A stretch of 41,128 nt of DNA. Origin: an uncultured Candidatus Saccharibacteria bacterium (GTDB lineage Bacteria; Patescibacteriota; Saccharimonadia; Saccharimonadales; Saccharimonadaceae). The stretch is taken from contig CAQRDK010000009.1 in NCBI GenBank assembly GCA_948868795.1, positions 1 through 41,128 of the forward strand, written 5' to 3'. Below the pieces are notes generated by a model. The model saw nothing but the letters and a program-made list of their open reading frames with translations, did not search any database and had not been told where the DNA came from. The translations under genes were made by a program, and so were the position numbers. The stretch's first letter is position 1. Each line of letters opens with the position of its first letter. Of the stretch, positions 24,382-31,315 are shown one piece after another.

Positions 24382-24494
24382 GATAATAAGCCTCGCGTCT
24401 AGGCCAGCATTTTGACGCAGTTCTTTAGTAGAAAGCAGAAACAATGAATGTCGAAGCTGACCAGAGGCTAAAAATTCCAAAGGAGGACTTTGCT

Positions 24495-25175
24495 ATGTCC
24501 GAAACCACTTCTCACCCCGAAGCCCCCGCCACCGAACGCGTTGCTATCCCCGATGCGGTCACGTCTATCTCCGCCGTTGCCTTCGCCTCCGCCAGGCCGC
24601 TCACCAAAAGCCTTACCGCTGAAGCCGCCGAAATCACCAGAGAATTCGGCTGGGACTTCTTTAAGGCTGGCGTCCTCATCGCTGACGAATGGCCCACCCC
24701 GCCCGCCGATTTCAACGAAGACCCCGAGGCCACCTATCTCCTCGTGAAAGAGGCCAAAATCAAGGAAAAGCAGCCCGACGGCACCAAAAAGTGGGTCAAA
24801 AGCGACAAGGGCAAGTGGAACTTGCCCTGCGGCCGGCTCAAGATTGGTGAATCCTTTGAAGAGGCCGCGCTTCGCGAAGGCGAAGAAGAAACCGGTCGTC
24901 GCCTCCAGTTGGACAAGCTTGTCCACATCGGCCACCGCCGCGATGGCGACAATCCCTATGTCATCTTCATTTACGCCGCCACCGAGCTTGAGTTCATCGC
25001 CCCGCCCGACCCTGAGGAAATCGCCGAAACCCGTTGGTTCACCTACGATGAAATCATCGCTCTGGGTGAAACTGACCAGCTCCGCAACCCCGACCTGACC
25101 ATCGGCGCCCTTAACCACTACCGTAAGTATGAGCTTCAGCCCGATGGACTTCTGGTCACCTACCCGTTCAAGTAA
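24495..25175 (+). CDS. Nudix hydrolase
   Basis: 226 residues from ATG 24495, chosen because AAAGGAGGA stands 7 nt upstream; an earlier in-frame ATG at 24444 has no ribosome site and lies in the structured leader. The Nudix box spans ~113-135: 'GRLKIGESFEEAALREGEEE' followed by TG, fitting GX5EX7REUXEEXGU apart from non-hydrophobic residues at the U positions. The family hydrolyses nucleoside diphosphates linked to another group (damaged nucleotides, ADP-ribose, NDP-sugars); the substrate cannot be read here. The first ~60 residues are a Nudix-less Ala/Pro-rich extension. It is a single-gene unit with its own promoter and a strong terminator. Confidence 0.85.
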   Translation: MSETTSHPEAPATERVAIPDAVTSISAVAFASARPLTKSLTAEAAEITREFGWDFFKAGVLIADEWPTPPADFNEDPEATYLLVKEAKIKEKQPDGTKKWVKSDKGKWNLPCGRLKIGESFEEAALREGEEETGRRLQLDKLVHIGHRRDGDNPYVIFIYAATELEFIAPPDPEEIAETRWFTYDEIIALGETDQLRNPDLTIGALNHYRKYELQPDGLLVTYPFK

Positions 25176-25237
25176 TTAATGGGAGCTACATTTCTGCTTA
25201 TCGTCCCTGCGCAACACGGTCGCAGCGCGACACCTCC

Positions 25238-25266
25238 AAAAACCGCCGGTTTACTCCGGCGGTTTT
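25238..25266. terminator. Terminator after the Nudix gene
   Basis: AAAACCGCCGG - TTTACT - CCGGCGGTTTT, a perfect hairpin with A-run and T-run on the two sides. Confidence 0.9.
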
Positions 25267-25287
25267 GACTTCTCACAAAGAAACCCA

Positions 25288-25325
25288 TTAGCACTCTTGA
25301 CAATAGACTGCCAATTTGCTACAAT
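25288..25325 (+). promoter_or_regulatory. CIRCE element 1 overlapping dnaK promoter P1
   Basis: TTAGCACTC, 9 bp, GACTGCCAA (25288-25314), 16 of 18 matches to the HrcA operator TTAGCACTC-N9-GAGTGCTAA. The -35 box TTGACA (25297-25302) begins the 9-bp spacer; TACAAT follows at 25320-25325 after 17 bp. Confidence 0.85.
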
Positions 25326-25334
25326 AAAAATAGT

Positions 25335-25372
25335 TTAGCAGTCTTGACATATGATTGCTAACACGATATTAT
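25335..25372 (+). promoter_or_regulatory. CIRCE element 2 overlapping dnaK promoter P2
   Basis: TTAGCAGTC, 9 bp, GATTGCTAA (25335-25361), 16 of 18 matches to CIRCE. TTGACA (25344-25349) again starts the spacer; TATTAT at 25367-25372 after 17 bp. Two tandem HrcA-controlled promoters drive dnaK. Confidence 0.85.
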
Positions 25373-25411
25373 TGATATAATTACGTTATTTAATAAGTTA
25401 TGGTAAAAGTC

Positions 25412-25520
25412 GAGCCGTCTGCCCTTTCTTGGGAGGATCCGGACTCACGAGGAGGACGAGCGCGTCAGCCCTGCGACGGCAGGCGCTGACGACGCGCCTC
25501 CCGAAAAGAGCAGACGGCTC
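25412..25520. repeat. Palindromic element, copy 2 (dnaK leader)
   Basis: Perfect 11-bp outer arms GAGCCGTCTGC / GCAGACGGCTC, then GGGAGG / CCTCCC, enclosing the 65-bp core shared with 19187-19299. The inner hairpin pairs GTCAGC with GCTGAC and CTGC with GCAG. It ends 36 bp before the dnaK ATG, so it is transcribed as a strong 5' UTR structure. Confidence 0.85.
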
Positions 25521-25556
25521 ACTATTGCCATATCATAACCAAGAAAGGGAATTATC

Positions 25557-27461
25557 ATGTCAAAAATCATCGGTATTGACCTCGGTACAACCAACTCCGC
25601 CTTTGCCTACATGGTCGCAGGCAAGCCAGAGGTCATTACGAACAGCGAAGGTGACCGCACGACCCCGTCGGTTGTCGCCGTCACGAAAAAGGGCGACCGT
25701 CTCGTCGGTAAAGTCGCCCAACGTCAACGCGTCACGAACCCGAAAAACACCATCTACGGCATCAAACGCCTCATCGGCCGCAAGTTCGACGACAAGGAAG
25801 TCCAGCGCGACCTTGACATCATGCCATACAAGATTGTCAAAAAAGGCAACGGCGTCGCCGTCGAAATGGATGGCAAGGAATATACTCCGGAAGAAATCTC
25901 GGCCATGATTCTCTCGAAAATCAAGGCTGACGCTGAGGCTTTCCTCGGCGAGAAAGTCACCGAAGCGATCATTACCGTCCCGGCCTACTTCGACGATTCT
26001 CAGCGCCAGGCGACTAAAGACGCCGGCAAAATCGCTGGTCTCGAAGTCAAGCGCATCATCAACGAGCCGACCGCGGCCGCTCTGGCTTACGGCCTTGAGA
26101 GCAAAAAAGACGAAAAAATCGCCGTTTTTGATCTCGGTGGTGGTACTTTCGATGTCTCCATTCTCGAGCTCGGCGATGGCGTCTTCGAAGTGAAATCCAC
26201 CAACGGTGATACCCACCTCGGCGGTGAAGATTTCGATAACATTATCGTCAACTTCCTTCTCGAGGAGTTCAAGAAAGAATCCGGCATCGACATCAAAGAT
26301 GACGCCGCCGCCATGCAGCGCGTCAAAGACGAAGCCGAGAAAGCAAAGAAGGAACTTTCTAGCACGACCTCTGTCGAAATCAACTTGCCATTCTTGACCG
26401 CCGACGCCGATGGCCCGAAGCACTTTGAATACACCTTGACCCGTGCCAAGCTCGAAGAATTGGTCAAGCCTCTCCTCGAGCGCCTCGCTGAGCCTGTCGA
26501 AAAGGCCCTGAAAGACGCAAAACTCACCGCAAAAGACATCAACGAAGTCGTTATGGTTGGTGGTATGACCCGCATGCCGGCCGTCGTCGAAGAAGTCAAG
26601 AAAATCTTCGGCAAAGACCCGATGCAGGGCGTCAACCCTGACGAAGTCGTCGCCGTCGGTGCGGCAATCCAGGGCGGCGTCCTCCAGGGCGATGTGAAAG
26701 ATGTCCTTCTCCTCGACGTTACTCCGCTTTCTCTCGGTATCGAGACCATGGGCGGCGTCAGCACGAAACTCATCGACCGCAACACCACCATCCCGACCTC
26801 GAAATCCGAAGTCTTCTCTACCGCCGCTGACAATCAGCCTCAGGTCGAGATTCACGTCCTCCAGGGTGAGCGCGAAATGGCCGCCGACAACAAATCCCTC
26901 GGCCGCTTCATCCTCGACGGCATCGCTCCAGCTCCCCGCGGCGTCCCTCAAATCGAAGTCACCTTCAACATCGACGCCAACGGCATCCTGAACGTCACCG
27001 CGAAAGATAAAGGCACCGGCAAGGAACAGTCGATTACCATCCAGAACTCTGGCAATATGAGCAAGGAAGACATCGAGAAGGCTCAGGCCGAAGCCGAGGC
27101 CCACGCCGAAGAAGACAAGAAAAAGCGTGAGTCGATCGACGCCAAGAACCAGCTCGAGAATAAGATTTACCAAGCCGAGAAAATGCCAAACGATTTCAAG
27201 GACAAAATCACCGAAGACGACGTCAAAACCATCAAAGAAGCCGTCGAAGAAGCGAAAAAGGTCTTGAATGACGCTTCCGCCGACAAGGATAAATACGAAG
27301 AAGCCATCAAGACTCTCGACGGCGTCCTCATGCCGATCGGCGCTAAGATGTACCAAAACACCACCGCCGACGCCAACGCTTCGACCGACAACGCCGACGC
27401 TAAATCCGACGATTCCAAGTCCGACGACGAACCCGTAGAAGGTGAAGTTGTCGACAAATAA
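25557..27461 (+). CDS. dnaK: Chaperone DnaK (Hsp70)
   Basis: 634 residues, full length. The ATPase domain starts 'IIGIDLGTTNSAFAYM', with 'FDLGGGTFDVSIL' and 'VVMVGGMTRMPAV'; the linker 'DVLLLDVTPLSLGIET' is typical; a substrate-binding beta domain and helical lid follow, then a disordered acidic tail ending GEVVDK instead of the exact EEVD of eukaryotes. It binds exposed hydrophobic peptides in an ATP cycle with DnaJ and GrpE. An AAGAAAGG site precedes the ATG. Transcription comes from two CIRCE-overlapping promoters through a ~185-nt leader holding a large palindrome. It is not in an operon with dnaJ (34030) and grpE is not in this window. Confidence 0.98.
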   Translation: MSKIIGIDLGTTNSAFAYMVAGKPEVITNSEGDRTTPSVVAVTKKGDRLVGKVAQRQRVTNPKNTIYGIKRLIGRKFDDKEVQRDLDIMPYKIVKKGNGVAVEMDGKEYTPEEISAMILSKIKADAEAFLGEKVTEAIITVPAYFDDSQRQATKDAGKIAGLEVKRIINEPTAAALAYGLESKKDEKIAVFDLGGGTFDVSILELGDGVFEVKSTNGDTHLGGEDFDNIIVNFLLEEFKKESGIDIKDDAAAMQRVKDEAEKAKKELSSTTSVEINLPFLTADADGPKHFEYTLTRAKLEELVKPLLERLAEPVEKALKDAKLTAKDINEVVMVGGMTRMPAVVEEVKKIFGKDPMQGVNPDEVVAVGAAIQGGVLQGDVKDVLLLDVTPLSLGIETMGGVSTKLIDRNTTIPTSKSEVFSTAADNQPQVEIHVLQGEREMAADNKSLGRFILDGIAPAPRGVPQIEVTFNIDANGILNVTAKDKGTGKEQSITIQNSGNMSKEDIEKAQAEAEAHAEEDKKKRESIDAKNQLENKIYQAEKMPNDFKDKITEDDVKTIKEAVEEAKKVLNDASADKDKYEEAIKTLDGVLMPIGAKMYQNTTADANASTDNADAKSDDSKSDDEPVEGEVVDK

Positions 27462-27525
27462 CCGCAGCTAACTCGGGCCGCTGCTCGCAGCCTAAATAGT
27501 AGGCCTCAACTATCTCCGAAAAAAC

Positions 27526-27556
27526 GAGAACCCGCCCTTCAAAAGGCGGGTTTCTC
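27526..27556 (+). terminator. Terminator after dnaK
   Basis: GAGAACCCGCC and GGCGGGTTTCTC around a short loop, 65 bp after the stop codon. Confidence 0.8.
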
Positions 27557-27586
27557 TTGCCCTCGACATCCCAACAGAGGCGACTA

Positions 27587-27615
27587 TTGACAAAATCACC
27601 AACCTGTGCTACAAT
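27587..27615 (+). promoter_or_regulatory. Promoter of unknown gene 27750
   Basis: TTGACA (27587-27592), 17 bp, extended -10 CTGTGCTACAAT (TACAAT 27610-27615). A ~130-nt leader follows. Confidence 0.8.
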
Positions 27616-27625
27616 AGAAAGATAA

Positions 27626-27674
27626 GGTTGGTTTATTCTTACCTTCGTATTTTGATGGTTAGAATAAGCCCACC
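27626..27674 (+). promoter_or_regulatory. Leader RNA stem-loop, copy 1 (conserved loop)
   Basis: Bases 27626-27639 pair with 27661-27674 (12 Watson-Crick pairs, one G-U, one mismatch). The loop carries ACCTTCGTATTTTGATGG. The same loop pattern, ACCTTCG-N-A-N-TTT, caps an unrelated stem before the gene at 28538. Confidence 0.65.
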
Positions 27675-27749
27675 AAATTCTCAGCAATGCCCCGTCAAAC
27701 TCATAAAACCTCTAGCACCATTTCTGAAACCGACTGAAAGGAGCAAATC

Positions 27750-28367
27750 ATGCTATACTCCAATTTCCACATCCCTATCGCTCACCGCCAGACTCCCGAA
27801 GGCAACTTCAACGGTGCCGTTATCGGGCAGTTCCAAACCGGCGCCTGCCGTTTCTATCTGGAAGCCCCGCGCAAGGTTGGACGCTTCATCAAGGGGGAGC
27901 GGTCCGACCTTTCTATCTCCCGTGACCTGTCACGCCCCGATTGCCACATCTGGCGCGTCTCGAAAACCGCCACCGGTGGTTCCTACCTTATCCTCTCCTC
28001 GCGTCGCCCCGATGGGCGGGATTTCGGTACCGGCTATATCATGGCGCCGGCCGAGCAGCCCGTGAAGTTAATCGACTACGCCCACAGCGGACGCCTCACC
28101 CACGCCGCCTGGCAGGTCGCCCTGCTCGAGGTTTCGCCTGGTGACGTTTTCGTCGTCTGTATTCACGCAAACCAGGAAACCACACATGCCTGCTATATCG
28201 TGGGCGATAAGCGGATCATCGAGGTATCGAAGGATGAGCTCATCGAGAGCTACGAAGCGCAGCACGGCCAGCTGGAGCGCGCTCAGCGCCGGCACACCGC
28301 CGTCGACCTCCGTGGCTACTGGAGTGGCGTCATCCACCCGCACACCGGCAATTGCCGTCTGTTCTAA
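27750..28367 (+). CDS. Conserved-looking hypothetical protein
   Basis: No family recognised. 205 residues, soluble, no signal peptide and no membrane helix. Mixed alpha/beta with strand-like segments ('VALLEVSPGDVFVVCIHA', 'THACYIVGDKRIIEV') and a charged C-terminus (Arg/Gln-rich, ending HPHTGNCRLF). Several His and four Cys residues do not form a clear metal motif. GAAAGGAG precedes the ATG. It is a single-gene unit between the dnaK terminator and its own GC-rich hairpin, under a strong promoter and with a leader stem-loop shared with the next gene. Co-regulation with the membrane protein at 28538 is therefore likely. Confidence 0.7.
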   Translation: MLYSNFHIPIAHRQTPEGNFNGAVIGQFQTGACRFYLEAPRKVGRFIKGERSDLSISRDLSRPDCHIWRVSKTATGGSYLILSSRRPDGRDFGTGYIMAPAEQPVKLIDYAHSGRLTHAAWQVALLEVSPGDVFVVCIHANQETTHACYIVGDKRIIEVSKDELIESYEAQHGQLERAQRRHTAVDLRGYWSGVIHPHTGNCRLF

Positions 28368-28377
28368 CCTACCCCCC

Positions 28378-28402
28378 AGCCCGCCGCTCACCCCGGCGGG
28401 CT
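28378..28402 (+). terminator. GC-rich hairpin after gene 27750
   Basis: AGCCCGCCG and CGGCGGGCT pair around a short loop; the following T-tract is weak (TCGCATTC). Confidence 0.6.
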
Positions 28403-28420
28403 TCGCATTCCTAGCTATCA

Positions 28421-28449
28421 TTGACAGATCATATTTTCTGTGCCACAAT
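28421..28449 (+). promoter_or_regulatory. Promoter of membrane protein gene 28538
   Basis: TTGACA (28421-28426), 17 bp, CACAAT (28444-28449) preceded by CTGTGC. A ~80-nt leader follows. Confidence 0.75.
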
Positions 28450-28459
28450 AACCTCATAA

Positions 28460-28515
28460 GGTCAGCTAAAATCTCACCTTCGCAATTTCAATAGATTGAG
28501 ATTTTAGAACTGACC
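28460..28515 (+). promoter_or_regulatory. Leader RNA stem-loop, copy 2 (conserved loop, may mask ribosome site)
   Basis: GGTCAGCTAAAATCTC (28460-28475) pairs with 28498-28515 (16 pairs, one 2-nt bulge). Loop ACCTTCGCAATTTCAATAG resembles that of 27640-27660. CACCTTC (28475-28481) can pair over 7 nt, with one G-U, with the ribosome site GGAGGTG at 28525-28531. Confidence 0.7.
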
Positions 28516-28537
28516 AATCTTTTTGGAGGTGTTTCTC

Positions 28538-29089
28538 ATGAAAAGTCCCGCATCCCGCTCTTCGGCTCCTACGCCTCGCACTCAGCCAGGCAACCCCGTA
28601 TCTCCCTCCCGGCTGAAGAAGCCCGCATCCCGCATCTGGGCCGACATCGCCGGCATAGCTGCCGGTTTCGCCCTCACCCTTATCACGTTCAGCCTTGTGA
28701 TCGCAGTGATTGGTGACGACTCCGCCCGGAGCGCTATTTACGAAGGCAGTCTTGCCTGCGAGCTTTTTGCGACACTCCTCTTCGCTCCGGTTCTGGTCCT
28801 CACCGCACCAGGGAACGTCGCCCATATGCGATACTCAGCTAAAGCCCGTCGCCGCACCGCAATCATCCTCGGTGTGTTCAGCCTCGCTCTCGCGGCTGTC
28901 GGCGCCCTCCGCTTCATCGCACGCGACGATCATTTTCTCGCCGCTATGGTTTTCGTGGTCTATCCCGCTACCCTGATTATCCTTGCCTGTGCCTGCGATC
29001 TTATCCCCTCCTTCTCTGAATCATCGAAGGTGCCTGATATTCCTGACGCTGTCAACAACGCCAGCGCTGACGCTAGCGACTCTCGCTAA
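28538..29089 (+). CDS. Four-helix membrane protein, unknown function
   Basis: No family recognised. 183 residues from ATG 28538, chosen for the GGAGGTG site 6 nt upstream. A Pro/Ser/Arg-rich cytoplasmic N-terminus (~1-32) is followed by four hydrophobic segments (~36-58, 70-90, 110-130, 140-160) and a Ser/Asp/Ala-rich tail. No charged residue within the membrane segments suggests transport. It stands alone with its own promoter, structured leader and terminator. The leader resembles that of the soluble protein encoded just upstream, so the two may act together. Confidence 0.75.
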   Translation: MKSPASRSSAPTPRTQPGNPVSPSRLKKPASRIWADIAGIAAGFALTLITFSLVIAVIGDDSARSAIYEGSLACELFATLLFAPVLVLTAPGNVAHMRYSAKARRRTAIILGVFSLALAAVGALRFIARDDHFLAAMVFVVYPATLIILACACDLIPSFSESSKVPDIPDAVNNASADASDSR

Positions 29090-29105
29090 TCTCAATCCCC
29101 GCCCC

Positions 29106-29166
29106 GGGCGCTTCCTCTCGAAACCGACAACACCAGTCGACATACGAGAGGCGGCGCCCTTTTTCT
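29106..29166 (+). terminator. Terminator after gene 28538
   Basis: GGGCGC..CCTCTCG (29106-29120) pairs with CGAGAGG..GCGCCC (ending 29159) around a 24-nt loop, then TTTTTCTT. Confidence 0.75.
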
Positions 29167-29204
29167 TAGTATAACCCCCACCTTATCGCTGCCATCGCCT
29201 CAAG

Positions 29205-29290
29205 ACCTTCCGTTAACCCAGCCCAAAAATACCAAATATTCACGTAAACCTTCCGTTAATATAACCCAAAAACACACAATATTCACGCAA
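29205..29290 (+). repeat. Two tandem 43-bp repeats before fic
   Basis: Copies at 29205-29247 and 29248-29290 match at 34 of 43 positions; blocks ACCTTCCGTTAA, CCCAAAAA and AATATTCACG are identical. They end 4 bp before the -35 box, a typical place for an activator or repressor array. Confidence 0.7.
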
Positions 29291-29294
29291 ACTC

Positions 29295-29323
29295 TTGACA
29301 AAACGCTTCATTTTTGCTACAAT
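29295..29323 (+). promoter_or_regulatory. Promoter of the Fic gene
   Basis: TTGACA (29295-29300), 17 bp, TTGCTACAAT (TACAAT 29318-29323); ATG is 6 nt after, so leaderless. Confidence 0.8.
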
Positions 29324-29329
29324 GAACCC

Positions 29330-30211
29330 ATGATCAACGCCACGACCAAGAACCGCATTGCGCAACTGAAGGCTGATTACGACGCTATCCCGTCGGACCG
29401 CCGCTCTTTGCTTGACCTTCTGACCGAGCGTGAGATCCCCGAAATGGTCTACAACTCGAACGCTATCGAGAACTCCACTCTTAGCCTCGCCGAGACTGAG
29501 GCAATTATCTTTCGCAACAAGGCTCCGAACGGCGCAAATGTCCGCGAAGTCTATGAGGCGAAGAATCTCGCCAACGTTCTCGCCTTCCTCGAGCAGCACC
29601 CCGATTATACCCTGACTGAACCGCACATCCTCGAGCTTCATCAGATGCTCATCTCCGGCATAAATAATTACATTGCTGGCCGTTTCCGGGACGTTGGCGA
29701 GCACGTCCGCGTCGGCTGGCATATCGCCCCCGCTCCAGAGCATATCCCAGTCATGGTTGATGATGTTCTCCATAGCTACAACACTTCCGAAGCTTATTTC
29801 CTCGACAAAATCGCCCAGTTCCACGCTCGTTTTGAATATATCCACCCTTTCAACGATGGCAACGGCCGCACCGGCCGCATCCTGACGAACCTCCAGCTTC
29901 GTCAGCTTGGCTATCCGCCAATCACGATTTTCGCCAAAAACCGCGAGAAAGATTACTATCCTCTCTTCGAGGAATACCAGCGCACTCGCCGATACGATGG
30001 TTTTACCGAGCTCTTCGCGAAACTCCTCTGCGAATCCCTTCACAAGCGTCTCGCCTACGCTGAGGGTGGGGAAATTATCAAGCTTTCCGAATGGGCGCGT
30101 CACCATGACCAAGACATGAACTCCTTGTTAAACGCTGCTCGTCGTCAGTCTATTCCGGCTTTCCGCGAGCGTGGCGTCTGGATGGTGCCGGCAAACTGGG
30201 AGCGATATTAA
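29330..30211 (+). CDS. Fic family protein (AMP-transferase type)
   Basis: 293 residues. The Fic core motif HPFNDGNGRTGR starts at His172, complete for AMPylation (HPFx[D/E]GNGRxxR). Near residue 45, 'SNAIEN' fits the inhibitory helix motif (S/T)xxxE(G/N), so this is the N-terminally auto-inhibited (class II) type. A C-terminal winged-helix-like segment follows (~230-293, ending 'ERGVWMVPANWERY'). Fic enzymes transfer AMP from ATP to Ser/Thr/Tyr hydroxyls of proteins; the target is unknown. No antitoxin gene is next to it. The leaderless mRNA is driven by a consensus promoter preceded by two 43-bp repeats. Confidence 0.92.
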   Translation: MINATTKNRIAQLKADYDAIPSDRRSLLDLLTEREIPEMVYNSNAIENSTLSLAETEAIIFRNKAPNGANVREVYEAKNLANVLAFLEQHPDYTLTEPHILELHQMLISGINNYIAGRFRDVGEHVRVGWHIAPAPEHIPVMVDDVLHSYNTSEAYFLDKIAQFHARFEYIHPFNDGNGRTGRILTNLQLRQLGYPPITIFAKNREKDYYPLFEEYQRTRRYDGFTELFAKLLCESLHKRLAYAEGGEIIKLSEWARHHDQDMNSLLNAARRQSIPAFRERGVWMVPANWERY

Positions 30212-30245
30212 GCTCAATTCATAGCCCTTCCGCCACGCCTAAACT

Positions 30246-30256
30246 TGTGCTATAAT
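30246..30256 (+). promoter_or_regulatory. Extended -10 promoter of the C45-type hydrolase
   Basis: TGTGCTATAAT with TATAAT at 30251-30256; ATG at 30263, 6 nt later (leaderless). The -35 region is poor, as expected for an extended -10 promoter. Confidence 0.6.
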
Positions 30257-30262
30257 AAACTT

Positions 30263-31270
30263 ATGCTTAAGTTTAGTGGCTCTCATGCCGATTACGGCCG
30301 TTTTCTCGCCGAACGCCTTCGCGCGAACGGTCACGATTTCTTTACCACTGCGAACATGGACACCCTCCGCGTCCAACAAAAAATCTACCAGCAATATTAC
30401 CCCGAAATTATCGAGGAAGTTCTCGCCACCGCCGAAGCTCTCCATCTCGAGCCCGACCTCTTACTCTACGAAGAAATCGCCAGCTCCGTCGACAGCCAGC
30501 GCCGCAAAGTCAATCCTCACCAGCACGGCTGTACCATCTTCGCCATCCGTGAAAACGACAAATGCTTCGTCGGCCGCAACTACGACTGGCTTCCGAACTC
30601 CCGCGAGTTCTTCGAGAGCTACGCTATCGCTCTTACCGGCGCGAATCGCTATTTCGCCTTTTCTGACGAAGGCGTCTGGCGCCACCACACCGGCAAAAAC
30701 ACCCGCAAGCCATATTTTGAAGACGCCGTCAACGAGCATGGCCTTTATATCGGTCTCACTTACGCCCACATCGACAAATGGAATTACGGCCTGAAGCCGG
30801 CTCACCTCATCCGCTACGTTGCCGAGAAGTGCAAAACCACTCGCCAGGCCCTGAATGCCTTCGCGAAGCTCCCCGCCTGCGTCCCGAAAAACTATCTCAT
30901 CGCCGATGCTAAAGGCGATGTCGCCGCTGTCGAGCACGCCGCGAAGACCTACGCCGTCGTCCGCCCCGGCGAAGATGGCGTCCTCATCCAGACGAACCAC
31001 ATCCTCGCCCCTGACCTCCAACGCTTCGACCGCGTCTTGAAGGACAACCCGACGACAACTTCCTTCCTCCGCTACGCCGAAGCCGACCACCTCATCGCCC
31101 GCCAGCTCCCTGGCTTCCAATTTACCGACCTCTGGCGCATCCTCCGCGACTCGCACTATGTCTATAACGACGAAGTTATCTGGTCGCTCGCCCTCGAGCT
31201 CACCTCCGGCCGCTACAACATCTACTACGATACCGCCATGGGCCAAAAACACCAAAAGTTCTCCTTCTAG
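30263..31270 (+). CDS. C45-type autoproteolytic acyltransferase/hydrolase (Ntn fold)
   Basis: 335 residues from ATG 30263. The segment 'HGCTIFAIRENDKCFVGRNYDW' (about 88-109) matches the peptidase C45 / penicillin acyltransferase family (PF03417), in which a Gly-Cys bond is cut in the precursor and Cys (here Cys90) becomes the N-terminal nucleophile. 'NEHGLYIGLTY' and 'QTNHILAP' are further family positions. These enzymes hydrolyse or transfer amide-linked acyl groups; the substrate is unknown. No signal peptide. It lies 45 bp before acetate kinase and may be partly co-transcribed with it, though a TATACT box precedes ackA. Confidence 0.85.
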   Translation: MLKFSGSHADYGRFLAERLRANGHDFFTTANMDTLRVQQKIYQQYYPEIIEEVLATAEALHLEPDLLLYEEIASSVDSQRRKVNPHQHGCTIFAIRENDKCFVGRNYDWLPNSREFFESYAIALTGANRYFAFSDEGVWRHHTGKNTRKPYFEDAVNEHGLYIGLTYAHIDKWNYGLKPAHLIRYVAEKCKTTRQALNAFAKLPACVPKNYLIADAKGDVAAVEHAAKTYAVVRPGEDGVLIQTNHILAPDLQRFDRVLKDNPTTTSFLRYAEADHLIARQLPGFQFTDLWRILRDSHYVYNDEVIWSLALELTSGRYNIYYDTAMGQKHQKFSF

Positions 31271-31315
31271 CCTCAAATTTCCGAAAACCTGTTATACTAG
31301 AGAAAAGGAGTTATC

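Noticed and set aside
24444..24494. Upstream extension of the Nudix protein (start at 24444)
   Set aside because: AAAGGAGGA stands before ATG 24495, whereas 24444 has no ribosome site and falls in a leader able to form a stem.
25429..25908. Open frame starting in the palindromic element and running into dnaK
   Set aside because: It overlaps dnaK in another frame, has Ser/Thr/Lys-rich shadow composition and no ribosome site. Its only interest is that it shows the palindrome being open in this frame.
25560..27356. 598-codon open frame antisense to dnaK
   Set aside because: dnaK is certain by sequence. The antisense protein is composed of repeated FVDVF/GGDD-like text expected from reversing its codons with C-rich third positions.
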